Assembly (NCBI GenBank): GCA_035041965.1 | Contig: JAPYMA010000170.1 | Coordinates: 62,001-126,000 of the forward strand | Length of the DNA stretch: 64,000 bases | Origin: Anisakis pegreffii | Taxonomy: Eukaryota > Nematoda > Chromadorea > Rhabditida > Anisakidae | Direction of reading: 5' to 3' | In this document: piece after piece, positions 1 to 35,604 of the stretch | How the letters are laid out: each line of letters begins with the position of its first letter | Numbering within the stretch: the stretch's first letter is position 1 | Made by a program: the position numbers and the translations under genes | Notes under the pieces: generated by a model | Database searches by the model: none | What the model was told of the DNA's origin: nothing | The model's input: only the letters and a program-made list of their open reading frames with translations

Positions 1-85
1 CCGACTAATTAGAATATTTATTCATTCTAATAAGTGTTTCAAATGCACACCATATGCCGTTCTGCTTGATGTTTTTATTGTGTAG

Positions 86-536
86 TTGTTGGCGAATCTC
101 AAGCACATTTTAACGAACGCAAATCAAAACATTTCAACTGAAACCTATGATCGCGTCTCTTCCGCATATGAATATATAAAAGCACAGCGAGAAGACGAAA
201 ACCTACATACCGCAAATAAATCAACCACCCACACGATCGAAGAGCAAACAATGCCGACTGTCTTTTTTCATTTTTGTTCCGCAACTAGTTGGAGATGTAA
301 AGTTGGCAAAAATTAAGCATATAAGTGCTTTCCTTCCAATGCAATTCATTCGTCTATTATGGCGACTATTCTTCATAGACACATTGACAGTTGAATGGGA
401 TCGTTTATTTGTGAATTTCAATTATGCTGTAATGCTGTCTCCATTTCTTGTTGGATTAATATGCGGCATCTGTCATAGCGTTCGAGAAGAAATTTCGAAA
501 CTTTATTGTGTCACATACAAATACATTTTCAAATAA
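86..536 (+). CDS. Doubtful ORF pair at the left edge
   Basis: Two overlapping plus-strand ORFs in different frames lie here: 76 codons from 86 and 77 codons from 303. The first is hydrophilic and follows a possible acceptor ending TTGTGTAG. The second is hydrophobic, with a likely membrane segment around AVMLSPFLVGLICGI, and ends at a TAA within an AT-rich stretch. They could be the last exon or exons of a gene starting left of the window, but no family is recognised. No intron of reasonable size joins the two frames. Chance ORFs are about as likely. Confidence 0.2.
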
Positions 537-1104
537 ATCAAAACAAAAGTAATCACTTATAATACATAATAGAAGTCGTATTCTCTCTTATAATCAGCAC
601 GACGCATTGTTCCCCAATAACACAATACAAAATGATTTATTTTTTAACATAACCAAGATCGAATCCTAACGACGAAGTCATCAACAGCATGTAGTACTTT
701 TGCATGATACAAACAAACACCAACGATAATGGAATGTGACGAAGACGGCAAGAAAAGGAATAATCTCAGAAATAATGACTGTATAAGTCTATTATCAATA
801 TGGATGATATGTTGAGAATGAAAGTTGAACGCACGAAAAATGGATTAACGGTATAAAATAAGTGAAATTTGGGGAATATCTCACAGAGAACTGAAGCAGA
901 TTCAAGTCCAACTGCTGAAAATTTGAAGTGAATAATTACATCAGATAAGGACAGTTTCACATGGAACTGATAAGTTTTTCACTAGAACAAACTCAGGTAC
1001 TTATTGCCAAAACGTTCATCACTTACTAAAGGACCTACTCTAAAAGGAAACATGCCTTATGAAAACAACTGGAAGAACTAATGCGGGATTCTGTAACGAA
1101 TCAG

Positions 1105-1178
1105 TGCTTAACATTAAATAACAATAAATAATACTAAATAACATTAAATAACAATGAATAACATTAAATAGTGAATAA
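1105..1178. repeat. Short AT-rich minisatellite, unit close to AACATTAAATAAC
   Basis: The words AACATTAAAT and AACAATAAAT recur five or six times in about 75 bases, with spacing of roughly 11-14 bases and small variations. It looks like an ordinary slippage-derived array between genes. Confidence 0.7.
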
Positions 1179-1401
1179 TGCCGAAATTCAGAAAAACGTC
1201 AGATTTTTCTATCCGAAGCCTAAATCTGACACTACAAGGAAAATGAAATAATTGATACAAAAGAACAAAACATATCAAGAAATATAATACGTTCAAAAAT
1301 ACCTAAATTAAGCATTGAATCAAATCGCTTGATGGAATGACGATTTCAAGAGAGCTACACAGCCGATTCTTCAATTATGTCTTTTCTAGTATACCAACAA
1401 A

Positions 1402-1407
1402 TTTATT
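1402..1407 (-). terminator. Candidate poly(A) signal for lyst
   Basis: On the minus strand this reads AATAAA, about 400 bases beyond the lyst stop codon at 1813-1815. It is the first canonical hexamer I noticed downstream of the gene. A hexamer this common in AT-rich DNA may be chance. Confidence 0.35.
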
Positions 1408-1812
1408 TCAATCACATACGGCATCCCGCAATAAATTCACTGAGTAATTGGTCAGTTCCCTATTTACAACAGAGGTATTCATTTTCTGAATAGGATTTTG
1501 AATAAAACCAATGTAAGAATGTAATAATATCAATAGAATGCGAATCGAAAAGAATATTACATTAGTTGAGCTAAAAATAACATCGTTAATTGGTACAGTT
1601 GCGTCAAAAAATGACCGAGAATAATAAAATCGAAAGGTGAGCAAAATATTCGGTGGAAATAAAACTTCGGTAGATGAACAAGGTTGATTATAAACTAAAA
1701 TTATCTACAATTTGTTTTATAACAAAGTTATAGAAGTTTGGAATTAAATGATTCAGAATGAATCTTAGTGCAATGATATCAGAATCAAAGAATCAATCAG
1801 TTCAGAATATCA

Positions 1813-24651
<22,839 letters not shown>

Positions 24652-27600
24652 CTGAAATTATGAACGCTTATCAAATCTATTACAAAACTCAAATATTCAT
24701 TCCATCAACCATCAAAATAACACACAAACAATCACAAAACAGCCATATTCGATTACTCAACAAATCAGATCATTATTCAAACGTGCACGGAAAACGTTGC
24801 CAAAACTTTTGGGGGTTTGCGATAAAATTTAGTCGCAATATGTGTTGGTTGCAGGATTCTATTTCGTATCCGTGAAGTGAGCATGATGTCACCTCGATAA
24901 GCACACAAATTACCTTCCTTCCTTAATGCTCGATTGATAATTTAGTTTTTTTTTCCAGTTCCTTTGTGCTATGATTACGTATTAACAAGCCTGAATGTCC
25001 TTAGTATCAATCAAATATAAACATCTTTTAGTTGTGTTTATTAACACGATATTTAATACGCTCTCAACCCTGAAAATCGTTTATCTCTTCCTGATCACAG
25101 CCAATATGCGACTAATTAAAAGGAATGAGGGCCTGGCCGCTCAAGCATTGATTCAGTTGGATCTGAATGATTGCTTTGTCAACAATGCTGCTTCGTGAAC
25201 AATCGGTGCTTCCATACACCATTGATGCATAAAGCACCATCCGTGTTCGACCCTGACACCTTGTCAATATCCTTTCATCTATTAAGAAATGCCTCAGCGT
25301 CCTTAAATCTGTCATCGCCCTGCCAGGCTGTGATTGCACTTCCTATCAAGAGACTGGATCATCACAGGCGCCACCAACTCGCGACTATAGCACTTATGAT
25401 GCCGATAAACCACATGGGAAATGGGTTGGCAATTGCAAGAGCAGAGAAAGAGACGAACGTTCACTAACTTCTCCTCAAAATTTGATGCCGACAATCTTGC
25501 TGAAAACGACTGACTTCCTAAAACCAGTGATTTTTTATTTTATCCTATCTGGACTTCAACCCAACTCCTAGAGACGCGATGAAACGAACTGATAAATGCA
25601 AGCCAAAATAGGCAAATTAGGGCAGCGGAAGAATGCAGTGAATATGTTGTACCTATATGCCTTGTTCATGTCAATGTTGACATGCACTAGCTGCGATCTT
25701 TCTGAACCGCAACCTTACGGATGTAGTTGAGAAGAATGATGTAAATAGGCAGATAAAAGACGATTTACGTCGCCGATTGGGACCGACACCTTCGTTATAG
25801 ATCAGTTTTGGTCGTAAGTTCCACCAAAGTTGTGAACTGCACCAAGATATTCATACGTATTAAGCGTGTTTTGTTAGAGAATTGCTCTTTAACAACATCT
25901 TTTTCTCAACATTTTACTTTTCGAATAAAATCTAAATAATAAGATATGAATAGTATAATATCAAATAACTGATAAGGAAAAAGTACCTTTGTGCGGCCTG
26001 GAATACGTGTCCCTTCTACCGTTTCGGTGTTTTACACCATCATCAAGGAATAAGACAATAAGACATGTGTACATATGGCACCGGAAAGTTTTGTGTTATA
26101 ACATAATAAATGACATTTAGTATATTGATAATGTATGAGACGTATATAAGCATTTCGACAGTAATAGCGACGTATGATGAAGAATACATCAATTATGGAG
26201 AACACGCATAAAAATTATGAAGAAATGCATCCGGAACTTGTAAAGCATAAGCACGATACACTGCATTTATAATAAATTTATTGAATCACCCATCAATAAT
26301 GAATCGCATGTGGAAACGACGAGAATTTAGATATAGATCCAGAATTTATAGAACACCGTAATTTATAGATGGATATTTGAAGTTGTCAAAATTCAAATGA
26401 TATGAAATTTCAATAAACAAATTGAAACGGCGATTACTCATGTGAGATAGTTTGTGTATTGTTCTTACTGGGTCGTGGGTTGTCATAGTGATCACACCTA
26501 GCGGTCACTGGTTTTTCAGTATCAGTTTTTGTTTTATTAACTTGATGATTTTCCATTGATAGTCTTTTTTCTTCTTTTCTCTTTAAATTTCATCATAACA
26601 TTGCGGAGTTTCTTAAATTCGTTTATTGATCCACATAAATCTCTCAATATTGTTATTCATCTGTTCAAGTCGTGCGAAAGTTTCGAATATTAAAATTTTT
26701 TCGAAAAAATTTGTTGGAAATACATCGCAAATGCGGCTCATAATAAGTCTGAAAATCGTGAGTCGGCTTTCACCTCTGTTCAGATTTATGGAATGCGTTC
26801 GAATTTTCAGAGTGGAGCATGATCAGATATCAGCGTCTTTCATATTCGACGCATTCCTGGATAAAAACATGGATAAAGAGTAAAGTTTCGTTGTTTCATG
26901 ATTTCTCGACGCAACTCCCCCTCTGCTCATTGTAAGAGTGAGGCAACATCAATTTGACCGTCTGCGGTCATCAGCATCGACCTCGTGTGAATGCGACTCA
27001 TGTAAATACGATGCAACGCTGCATTTTCAGCGAATTATCATCGGCCATTTTCCGAATTATTTGAAGAATACATCATTGATGATACATTTATTTATTGTTG
27101 ACATTTTATAATATTTGCGTTGTGTCGTTGCTCAAAATTATGGCTGTGTGCTGAGAAATTGATCGGGTTTTAATGAGATTTGGTTAAGCGATGAGAAATG
27201 GCATTGCTTGGCCTCATTCGATGTTCACGAAGCCGTGAAAAGGACATTTTCATACAAAAACTAACGAGTGACTGTTGAATGTCATTCTTCCTATGGCTTC
27301 TTTAACGGTCTGATATTGTTGTTGTGACATTCATTTCTTTTCGCATGAATTCGTATGCTCAAAATGCCAACATTCGAGAACGATATTTTACAGCCAACGA
27401 ATCTTCACGCCGTCACGTAGCTCTCTCTCATCCGATTCTATCATAAGAGCATTTCCAGATGATTTTGACCCCTTTCCCGTACATCGAGATTGTAGTCCAT
27501 TACCATTGGTCATGTGCAATTCTCCCCGATTATTGAGTTCAACGCACAAATCTCAACGATGACATAATTAAATGCCTAATCGCTGATTTCCATCAACAAC

Positions 27601-28015
27601 TCGAATATTCACAAGCGTGAGCATCATTCAAAAGTACTGTATTAAGTTTGGTTTTTAATTGAAGGTTTTGTCTGCACGCTTGCACAGCTCTTTAGGACAT
27701 CGTTTACTTTGGAGGATCGATCATGAAGATGAAATATTTCACTTTACAAATCATGCTTTCGATGCCTGTGCAACACACAGAAGAACAGATCGTAAAATTT
27801 ATTGTACGAGAAATTATTAATGAAAACAACTCTTTCTAATTGCACTAACACATAACAGACATTCAGCTCATGTTATTCAAGCAGAAGTAAATACCAAATT
27901 CTGGAGTATTTGCAGTTTCGACGATTTTCAGTTTTTATCATCCAAAACAACTGAAATATTGCTGAAATTTGTTGGCGTCAATGCTGCAAACTTGTGTGGA
28001 TATAAAAAGCTGCCT
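24652..28015. other. Intergenic region between lyst and doxa-1
   Basis: No gene is recognised in about 3.4 kb. It must contain the lyst promoter or first exon(s) and the doxa-1 3' UTR, since both genes are on the minus strand. Short ORFs at 25112-25494 (both strands) and 26626-26883 have no recognisable domain. AT content is high, especially at 25.9-26.3 kb. I see no RNA gene. Confidence 0.5.
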
Positions 28016-31000
28016 TCAGAATCTCTCATTGTGCACTGAGATATCGCCACTCGAATCTGTTGCTGGTGTACGTGATAAAGATGGATATTCAATCGACTGA
28101 CAATGCTTTTGATTTTGTTTTATTGTGATACAGTTTTCATCGATATTACTTGATAAGAATGTCTGTAAAGTGTATGTCGATTTGCAGTGAAGCACCCAAA
28201 GAACGCAGCCAATCAAAAAACTCATCAATCCTGAAAATGATAATGATGTTAAATCAAGTAAATAGAAAAAACATCAATCCAAGTTCATTTCTGAGAAACC
28301 GTAATGCTTACAGTGATGAGAAACTCTAATTTTTTTGAGAGTATCGTTCAAAATTAACGACATCGTTGAATTCCTGGAACCGTTGATCTTTTAAGCAATA
28401 TGAAGCCGAAACGCCCGAGTCGTTCACCATTTCCGGTGAAAATATCTATTTTTTCACGAACCTATCGATTTTTTACATTTCCGCATGAATTTCGGTGTTT
28501 TTTTCGAAATCATAATTTGAATCGTTTCACAATTTGGAAGTTAAGATTTCTAACTGATTATGGATTCAGTGTTCTTTGCGTTATCTCTCAAAAAATTTCC
28601 AAACGTCGATCATTTTTCGCGTGCCTTTAACGTCGTTTAAGGCTTAAGCAATTTTTTCCACCGCTAAATGCTCCCATATTTCTATCATCTTAAATCCCTC
28701 CAGAATGCGCATCACAAAGAATCTTGCATGTAATACGTTTCTGCATGTGACACGTAACAAAGAATTACTAGTTTATGGGTATTGTATTCAGATAGTATTC
28801 TGTGCTTAGGAGCGATGTTCGTGATTCACTTCATGACAGAATTTGAAAATTATACATTTTGTGTGAGCAAATTCACTAGCGTACTGCAGACGATATCAAC
28901 TCCAATTAAATCCATTTTGAACGAAGAGTATAATTCATGGTTTATGAACAAATTTGAAAATAAAACAGACGTAAAAGCATACCCGCCGATAACGTGACGT
29001 AAAAGCATGTCGAAAGATGGAAGTCCAGCACTGACATGACGCCATCTTCAGATGGAAAACGTATTTGCAAATTCTTGGGAATGTACAAGAAATAGATAAA
29101 GTCCGCAAACAGCATACACGAACCAACGGTCATCACCATTTTGTAGAAGTAATGCGGTGCCAAGCACAACATTAACATTTGAATCAACCACATTCCAAAT
29201 GTTGTCCTGTATTTTGTTTGTTGTTGAGTTGTTTTTTTTTAAAATATGCATTGAAATGTTGATGAATCGAGTTAAGAAGCTAGCTGGCGATCGAGGAGGT
29301 TGGCCAAATCGAGCAATAATAAACCACGAATCGAGCATGCCATTATCCAGCGGTAGACAATAGTGCCTATTCGCTACTCCGCTGTTAGTGCAGCTATTTC
29401 TTGCGGTGGCTCGATGGCTCATTATATTTGCATATACCAGAAATCAGTAGCGATAACTTCCGCTACGATAATTTCTTATAGTTAGAGTCAAAAAGTAGCG
29501 ATAACTTGCACTGTGGACCACAACCAACTAATTTCGAACAGTCTTCTAATTTTTTGCAAAACCACTTTTCATCACGAGTTCTGGCATAAGGAAGAAGATC
29601 AAACAATGAGTTGGAATACCCTTGCACGTACTCTTCTTTCTGTAATTTTGGTACATACCCAGTTTTGTTATACATAATCAATTTTGGAGTAAGGTCAACT
29701 TCGGTATGAATGGAATAATTTTGTGTCATAATCAGAAACTTTACGACGTTTAGGCATACTGTATCAGAATACAGCTTGCTCATCTAGTTCATTCTATCAA
29801 AGTTTTCTGGACTTGGAAAATAGATTTTAAATCAATTTTAGATTTTAAGTCAACAAATATTGAGCTGCATATTCCAACTACAATAATCATCATTCTTGTC
29901 AACAACATGATGGTTTTCAGTACAAGCGGATAGAAGAGGTTCTCTACTATTGGAAGACTTTATGCTACGCTAAGGGATTCTGCTCAATTTCAGAGACAGA
30001 TCAGTTTGTTTATTGGAAGGATGGAAAGATTTGATAGCCCAACTCAACCAGATGATCCAGGTATTCCTTCCCAAAGTTCTGGTTTTTGATTTTAATGATC
30101 TTTAGGATAAGTTTGCAAGAAATCAATCTTTTTTGTTGTTTTCAACTGATTGCACTGCAATGCTGATCGAACAACGTCACCCCGTTATCAGATTACACTT
30201 CTTAAGTGATGCATGTCTAAATTTCATTGCATGATTGATAAAGGCGATATTTTCGTCCACCATGGGAAGGACATGTGAGTGGCTAGGCAGTTCCCTTAAT
30301 AGGCAACGAATTCGATTATTTCATTATCAACTTTCAACAATTTTGAAAGTTGGCTATGACAGTTACCCTAATTGCCGTAATTTACTGCTAACTCTACTTT
30401 CTTCCTCAGGAATGTTCTCACACGAAAACAAGCATAAGACATCATACAATTCTCAATATCCCTAACATGAATTACTAGTAACCTCGTCGGAAGCGTTTCC
30501 ATCCTTATCATATCGCGGACTTGACGATATGACTCTTCAGTCCGACATCATTTGGTCATTATTATTATCGGAATTTTTTGATGAGCGGATTCCGTTTGAA
30601 TAAAATTCATCGTTTCCGATGAACTCCGAGAACGGTTTCACCAATTTTTCGATTGCAGGTTTTGCAGGGAGATTTGGAAGTAGCGATTAGCGAACTAAGT
30701 TTGCTGACTGCCGTTTCAGCGAAGGCGGACGCTACTTTCTTCAATTATCGACACTTTTAGCGAGAAATTTTCACTGTATTTCTGTCATTAGCGCTGTTGA
30801 GGATCATTTTTGATAGAACAAAATTATTTTTTGAGCGAATTAGCGACTAGCGAAGCTATTTTTTTTTCGGTAGCGTGCTAATCGCTGCCATTGTCTGTTC
30901 AAAAATCTGGCAACTGCGCATTTCATTCTTCTAATATTAATGATTACTACGTCAGATGTTTCAACATTCCGTTTCAGTTTTTGCGGTTCTCATGCGATAT

Positions 31001-32687
31001 GCCCAACACAATGTCAGCATCCAAACGAAGCATTTCGAGCTGCTCTTTATTTCACAGTGTTTGCAGCATTTGAAGGCACGGTGCATCACTGTTACAAGAT
31101 CCCAGAAACTTTCGCATTCGCATTACTGCTGATGTGAGGTAAAACAAGAAACATACCATAACATACACAGAGTGTAATAGCCAGCAAGTCGATACTGCCT
31201 ACCCCAAACGAATCCAGCACGGTCAACGCTCAAGTATTCGATCACTTTAAGTATCGGATATGGTAATCCTTTTCGTAAACTGTTCTCAAGTTCCTTCTCC
31301 ATTGAATAAACTGAAACTAATACTATTGACTGCAACACGTTTCTGATATTAACTTCAAGACAACGAAATTGTTTGATTAACTACTCAGTGTCATACGTTT
31401 GAATGATTCTCAATCAGCAGGTATTATGTTTAAATGCATGCAGATACATACCTGCATTGTTCATGTTACTTACCATTCAAAAATTTGAAACGCTCGTTGA
31501 ATTCAAGAGCTGATAATGAGTTTGAATCTGAGTCGTCGTTGGTTGGTGGAACTGCTGAAACAGATCAATCAGTTGGGCGAGTAACTATCGATGAACTGGA
31601 CGGAACTGAAGTGAAATCAGATGATTTTAATGAGAATTATGCACATGATTCAATTAGAAATTTTGGATAAAAGAGCATTACTAAGTGCCAAATTGAAACG
31701 CGAGTTCGATTCATTACATCATTCAGAAACGTCCAAGAAGGCTCTTCAATTGAAACAATATTTGAATGGGATGAATCCTTTCGAAATTTGGGATCAGTCA
31801 TGAACTGAATGCAGTTCAAATACCATCGATTTGATACATTTTACAAGTCCATCTGAGTAAGTCCCAATTTGAATAGGTAATAGCAACAAATTAAATTCCC
31901 TTCCATTCGAACTTAATTAAACGTAATTTAGGGAATCCCACTACGTAAAGCAATCTTCATAAGGTACTGCTATTGTCTGTATCTTCATCAGAGCTGATCG
32001 AATACGACAAAGCAAAATTTTAGTGATTTCAGATTGTTATTGAGAGAACCAAATGAAGAATGATGAACAAATGCTATAAACTTACTGGTAAGAGTGACGT
32101 TGACGTGATTCAACCCCATTCTCACGCCAAGTACTGCATCTATCCGTTTATTTGTAAACGCCTTATAAACTGCCGAGATCCGTACATTTCCTTCATGCCA
32201 ACACGGGTGATGCAGAGTTACTGAAAAGTTATCATTTCCTGCTCTTATCAAAATTACCCAATGGATCTGATCTTTTAGTTGCTTAATTAGTGATACCTTA
32301 AAATTTAGGAAATATCGCCTTCTGTAATTTTATCTCTACTGTACCAGATCGAATATTTCATGCAGTGTGGACCTAAATCCTTGGATTCCGAAATTGTCAT
32401 AGGTATGACTGAGCAGTACTCCAGTCGAAGCAAACAAGGACCAGAAAGTAGGAGTTCAAACCTAAAATAATAGCCCCAACAAGCATACTGAACACAAATG
32501 TGACTGTCGATGCAATACGATGTTGTCTGACACCCGGAAGAATAAGAAAGAACGCAATAAGCGGTGTTATGAATACTGCGGCTAAGCCGAATATCTGCAG
32601 ATCGAATATAACTGGAGTTCGATTATCACCAAACCACGATGGATCACCATTCTCACGAAATGCATCAAACCAACCAATTGTGTGCAT
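28016..32687 (-). CDS. doxa-1: Dual oxidase maturation factor (DUOXA/DOXA-1), complete six-exon gene
   Basis: DUOXA is a multi-pass ER/plasma-membrane partner that lets dual oxidase leave the ER and make hydrogen peroxide; in C. elegans DOXA-1 works with BLI-3 in tyrosine cross-linking of cuticle collagen. Exons are 32462-32687, 32086-32220, 31474-31554, 31157-31310, 28983-29206 and 28016-28230. All have GT..AG borders and compatible phases, total 1,035 nt, 344 residues plus stop; human DUOXA1 is about 343. Hydrophobic segments lie near residues 32-51 and 59-76, followed by a large extracellular loop with NVT at 116-118, then three more helices. Diagnostic matches are AFFLILPGVRQHR, GLNHVNVTLT, LEFNERF, KGLPYPILKVIEYL and GRQYRLAGYYTLCMLW. 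The start codon directly follows a splice acceptor. Intron 4 is unusually long, about 1.95 kb. The product call is secure; the last 70 residues are less conserved, as in the family. Confidence 0.93.
29207..31156 (-). other. Intron 4 of doxa-1, with ORF and inverted-repeat element
   Basis: The intron is bounded by donor GTATGT at 31156 and acceptor TACAG at 29207. It contains a minus-strand ORF of 106 codons at 29463-29783, Cys-containing (WFCKKLEDCSKLVGCGPQC), with no recognised family. It also holds a short tandem of AGTAGCGATAACTT near 29446-29505 and an inverted-repeat element at 30676-30890. The other doxa-1 introns are about 160-910 bases, so inserted DNA probably explains the length. 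Confidence 0.6.
30676..30890. mobile_element. Possible MITE-like element in doxa-1 intron 4
   Basis: The segment starts with GTAGCGATTAGCGAAC and ends with GCGTGCTAATCGCTGCC, so the core AGCGATTAGC is present at both ends in inverted orientation. The TAGCGA word recurs inside. The size of about 215 bases and lack of an ORF fit a small non-autonomous element. No clear target-site duplication was established. Confidence 0.4.
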
Positions 32688-32693
32688 CTGAAA
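32688..32693 (-). promoter_or_regulatory. 3' splice acceptor abutting the doxa-1 ATG (trans-splice candidate)
   Basis: The minus strand reads TTTCAG immediately followed by the ATG of doxa-1. In nematodes such an acceptor next to the start codon is typical of spliced-leader addition. A conventional 5' UTR intron is the alternative. Confidence 0.6.
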
Positions 32694-34400
32694 GGCAGCA
32701 ACGTTTACAGAGTTAATTATTATATGCGTGACACCTTTGGTCTAACGACACATCATGAATAGCACCGAGGATCACGTCAATACCAATCAATCAATTTCCT
32801 CTTTTCACTCTCTCTCTCAAGAAAAAATTGAACTGTCCGATACAGTGGATTAATTACCACCCATTTTAATAAAGCGCTTAGGCAAGAGGATGAGGCTGAT
32901 TGACTGGAATGCACAAGAAAGTTGAGTCAAATCCTATGATTGACGCTTGGATTCGTTGGAAAGACACAAATTTAGTGTATGGGTGCGTCTAAAGCAATAA
33001 AATTAACGCCCCATCAATATAAGACCAAACGAGGTGACTGAACTATGGATTTGTCTAAACTCTGAAACGGAAATTTGCAAACAAATTGATGAGCAAGCTG
33101 ATTCATTGGATGCCGAAATTCTCCGATTTATTAGATAATCACCTGATCGTTGGTGCTGTTTGCTGAAACCGAAATGTCATGCTGCAACAATAAAAACTGG
33201 TTTTTAACAAACTTAAACGCATTTAAACATTTGCATGATTTTAATTGATTATTTTGAATATTCAGTTCATGAATCGTACAACGGTTGCATTGTTCACTTC
33301 ATAAGGTAAGAGCTTTCAAGCTTTTCAGCAGATTACCGAATGGCTATTGTTCACTGTACTAATAGGTTGCATAAGAGACACCTGCAACACTCACCGATAG
33401 GAACATATGCAGCAATCGAAACCTTGTTTCCATTCAACGGAAAACGTCTTTGATAAGTCAGAAGAAATTAGCAAAATTAAAATCATAAATTTTCCTAAGT
33501 AATATTTGTCATCAAGTGTAATATTCAGTTTCTAAACCGTGATGATGAACCAAAATCATTCATCAAAAAGAAGAGCATTTCAGTAAATGATGAACAGAAA
33601 CAAGTTTGTTCTCCTGTCCGTATCAACCTTCCATGTAATTCACATTTTGAAGTATTCCAGTTGTCAAGAATTGGTAACTTATTTCTGCTATCTGCGACAA
33701 TGAGCAATTGAAAAATGCTCACCAGGAAAGAAGGAATGTTTTCGTAGGGATTAGGCGAACAGCGATTGGAAAGCCTCGGGATAGCGGTCATATTTTTAGT
33801 CGCTTTTCTTTTCATTGAGATTAACCTGTCTCGGAGCATGAAACTACGCCATCTTGCGAAACTAAAGGTCAAATGCTATGAGCAACTCGCCGATGTTGTA
33901 CATAAGATTCTTTCAAAAAAAAAAAGAAAACCTCCCTGGTGAATATTTCGAATCTACTTAACTATACACCTAAACACTCAAACGACATAAGTGTCATAGA
34001 GATGCGTCAAATTACTAAGAATTCACAGCGCGATTTTCGGTTCTGAACGTTTTTCGAAACTTTTTTTGATGTTCAGAGTCATTAACTGGTTTCATCGCGC
34101 AACAACCAATCAATATAAAAACCTGAAACTTTCAGAACTGTACAATAAGTGGCTGAAATCACTTGAAGAATTTCCATTGAAAAGCGTTCAGAAAATTTCG
34201 GAGATTTTTCGAAAAGTTTGAAACGAAATTGGTGAAGGAACGAATAATTATTATGCAACAACACTCATGGTCGGTGTACGTAAAAGTGAAGAGCATTTGA
34301 AGGAAACTTAATGTCGAGCCGAAAAATGAGAAGAAATGAGTCGATTGTTCAGTTGAGATGCGAAAAAAAAAAGTTTTTAGACGGATATAACCAAGAACGA
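32694..34400. other. No gene recognised upstream of doxa-1
   Basis: This stretch would hold the doxa-1 promoter. A 115-codon minus-strand ORF at 33525-33872 has no known domain and no convincing splice context. Composition is AT-rich and otherwise featureless by eye. Confidence 0.4.
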
Positions 34401-34602
34401 ATGTTTAATTCATTCTTGAGCGTTTCATACGAACGTGCTGAAAGTGCTTCAGTTCCAAGCTGTTTATTCATGTAGCATCATTGCAGAATTGCGATCGCTA
34501 GAAACAACTAACATTTTGAAAGAAGCAGTAAAATTCGATGAGAAACGTGTTCCATATCTGCGAGAGCAGCTGCGTTATGATCGTTTATTAGAGTTGATGC
34601 AG

Positions 34603-35300
34603 TGTTTAGCAAGAAATCTTTTTAGAGTCTCATCGCAGGTCATGTTCTTGCCTCTCAGAAAACATTCCAGTGCAATTTCTTGCAGCTGAATGACTCATTA
34701 ATGAATTCGAAGCATTCGTCATTGAATGCTTTTATGAGTTCTTCAGTTTTTCATAATTTCCTATTCCCTCGATTTGTCAGTTTTACGAGTTTCTTAATAA
34801 CAGTCGTTATGAACAAATGACTCGATGAGACGCTCTTAATGATATTTGTTCGAAGACCGCATGTCGACTACAACAGAAAGGGGAGGAAGAGGGTGCACTG
34901 TCTAACAAGAAATCTTTTTTTAGTTTCATCGCAGGTCAGGTTCTTGGCTCTAAGAAACCTTCAAACTTCAATTTCTTGCGCCTGAATGGTGTTCATCAGT
35001 GAATTCAAAATATTCTGATTTTGATTTTATGTAATTCAAAATTTTATATTTGATGTCAAAAAATTTAATTTATGTAATTTTATTAATAACAAAATAATTC
35101 AAAAAGAATCAAAAAAATCTGGTATTGAATGATTTTATGAGTTTTTAACTTCTCCACCGTTTCCCATTGCCTAATTTCGTCAGTTTTACGTGTTCCTTAA
35201 AAACAATCATTAAGAGCAAATGATTCGATGAGATACCGCTATTGTGATGATATTAGTTGTTCGAAGACTGTATGTTGGCTACATGGGGAAGGAGAGGGAT
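34603..35300 (+). repeat. Diverged tandem duplication, unit about 290-410 bases
   Basis: The stretch from 34609 (AGCAAGAAATCTTTTTAGAG) to about 34890 recurs from 34905 (AACAAGAAATCTTTTTTTAG) to about 35300. Matching landmarks in order are TCATCGCAGGTCA, CAATTTCTTGC, TTTTATGAGTT, TCAGTTTTACG, ATGAGA and GAAGACGCAT-like words, ending in a GGGGAGGAAGAGGG / GGGGAAGGAGAGGG pair. The second copy has an AT-rich insertion near 35.03-35.11 kb. The first copy overlaps the 3' part of an 84-codon ORF (34435-34689) that may be an exon remnant. Confidence 0.65.
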
Positions 35301-35604
35301 GCAGAAGCAAATTTGCAAGTGGAATTTTTCCGGAGAAGGTTCGAAAAAATCAATTGTTTTTCATAATCAACACATTAATTTTCTATATTTAAATACGCAT
35401 CTCACAGCGAACAAAATATTTAAGGAACTGAAAAAGTCATCTGCTCAGAGATCAATGGGAGAGCGGCCATCACGTATCTGAATTGTAAGATAAAATTACT
35501 GTATTACTGTTGTCAGCTTGGTGTAAGGAAGGATGCTGAAAGATGAAAAATGCATTGAATATGGTAAAATGCAATGAATATGACGATAGTATAGGTTAGT
35601 TATG

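Larger units (their letters stand above)
537..1812. other. Intergenic / 3' flank of lyst, no gene seen
   Basis: This stretch is AT-rich with stops in all frames. It contains the presumed 3' UTR of the minus-strand lyst gene, a possible polyadenylation signal, and a short AT minisatellite. I see no convincing coding exon. Confidence 0.6.

Noticed and set aside
25112..25494. Minus-strand frames vaguely like a BEL/Pao retrotransposon segment (FLIDERILTRCQGR)
   Set aside because: The resemblance is a handful of residues, the frame is interrupted, and no protease, RT or integrase motifs are visible nearby.
31434..31803. Plus-strand ORFs of 78 and 60 codons opposite doxa-1
   Set aside because: The first overlaps the antisense of doxa-1 exon 3, which is supported by phase and homology on the minus strand; the second lies in intron 2 with no splice context.
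33525..33872. 115-codon minus-strand ORF upstream of doxa-1
   Set aside because: No recognisable domain, no good acceptor or donor, and no continuity with doxa-1, whose start is fixed by the acceptor at 32688.
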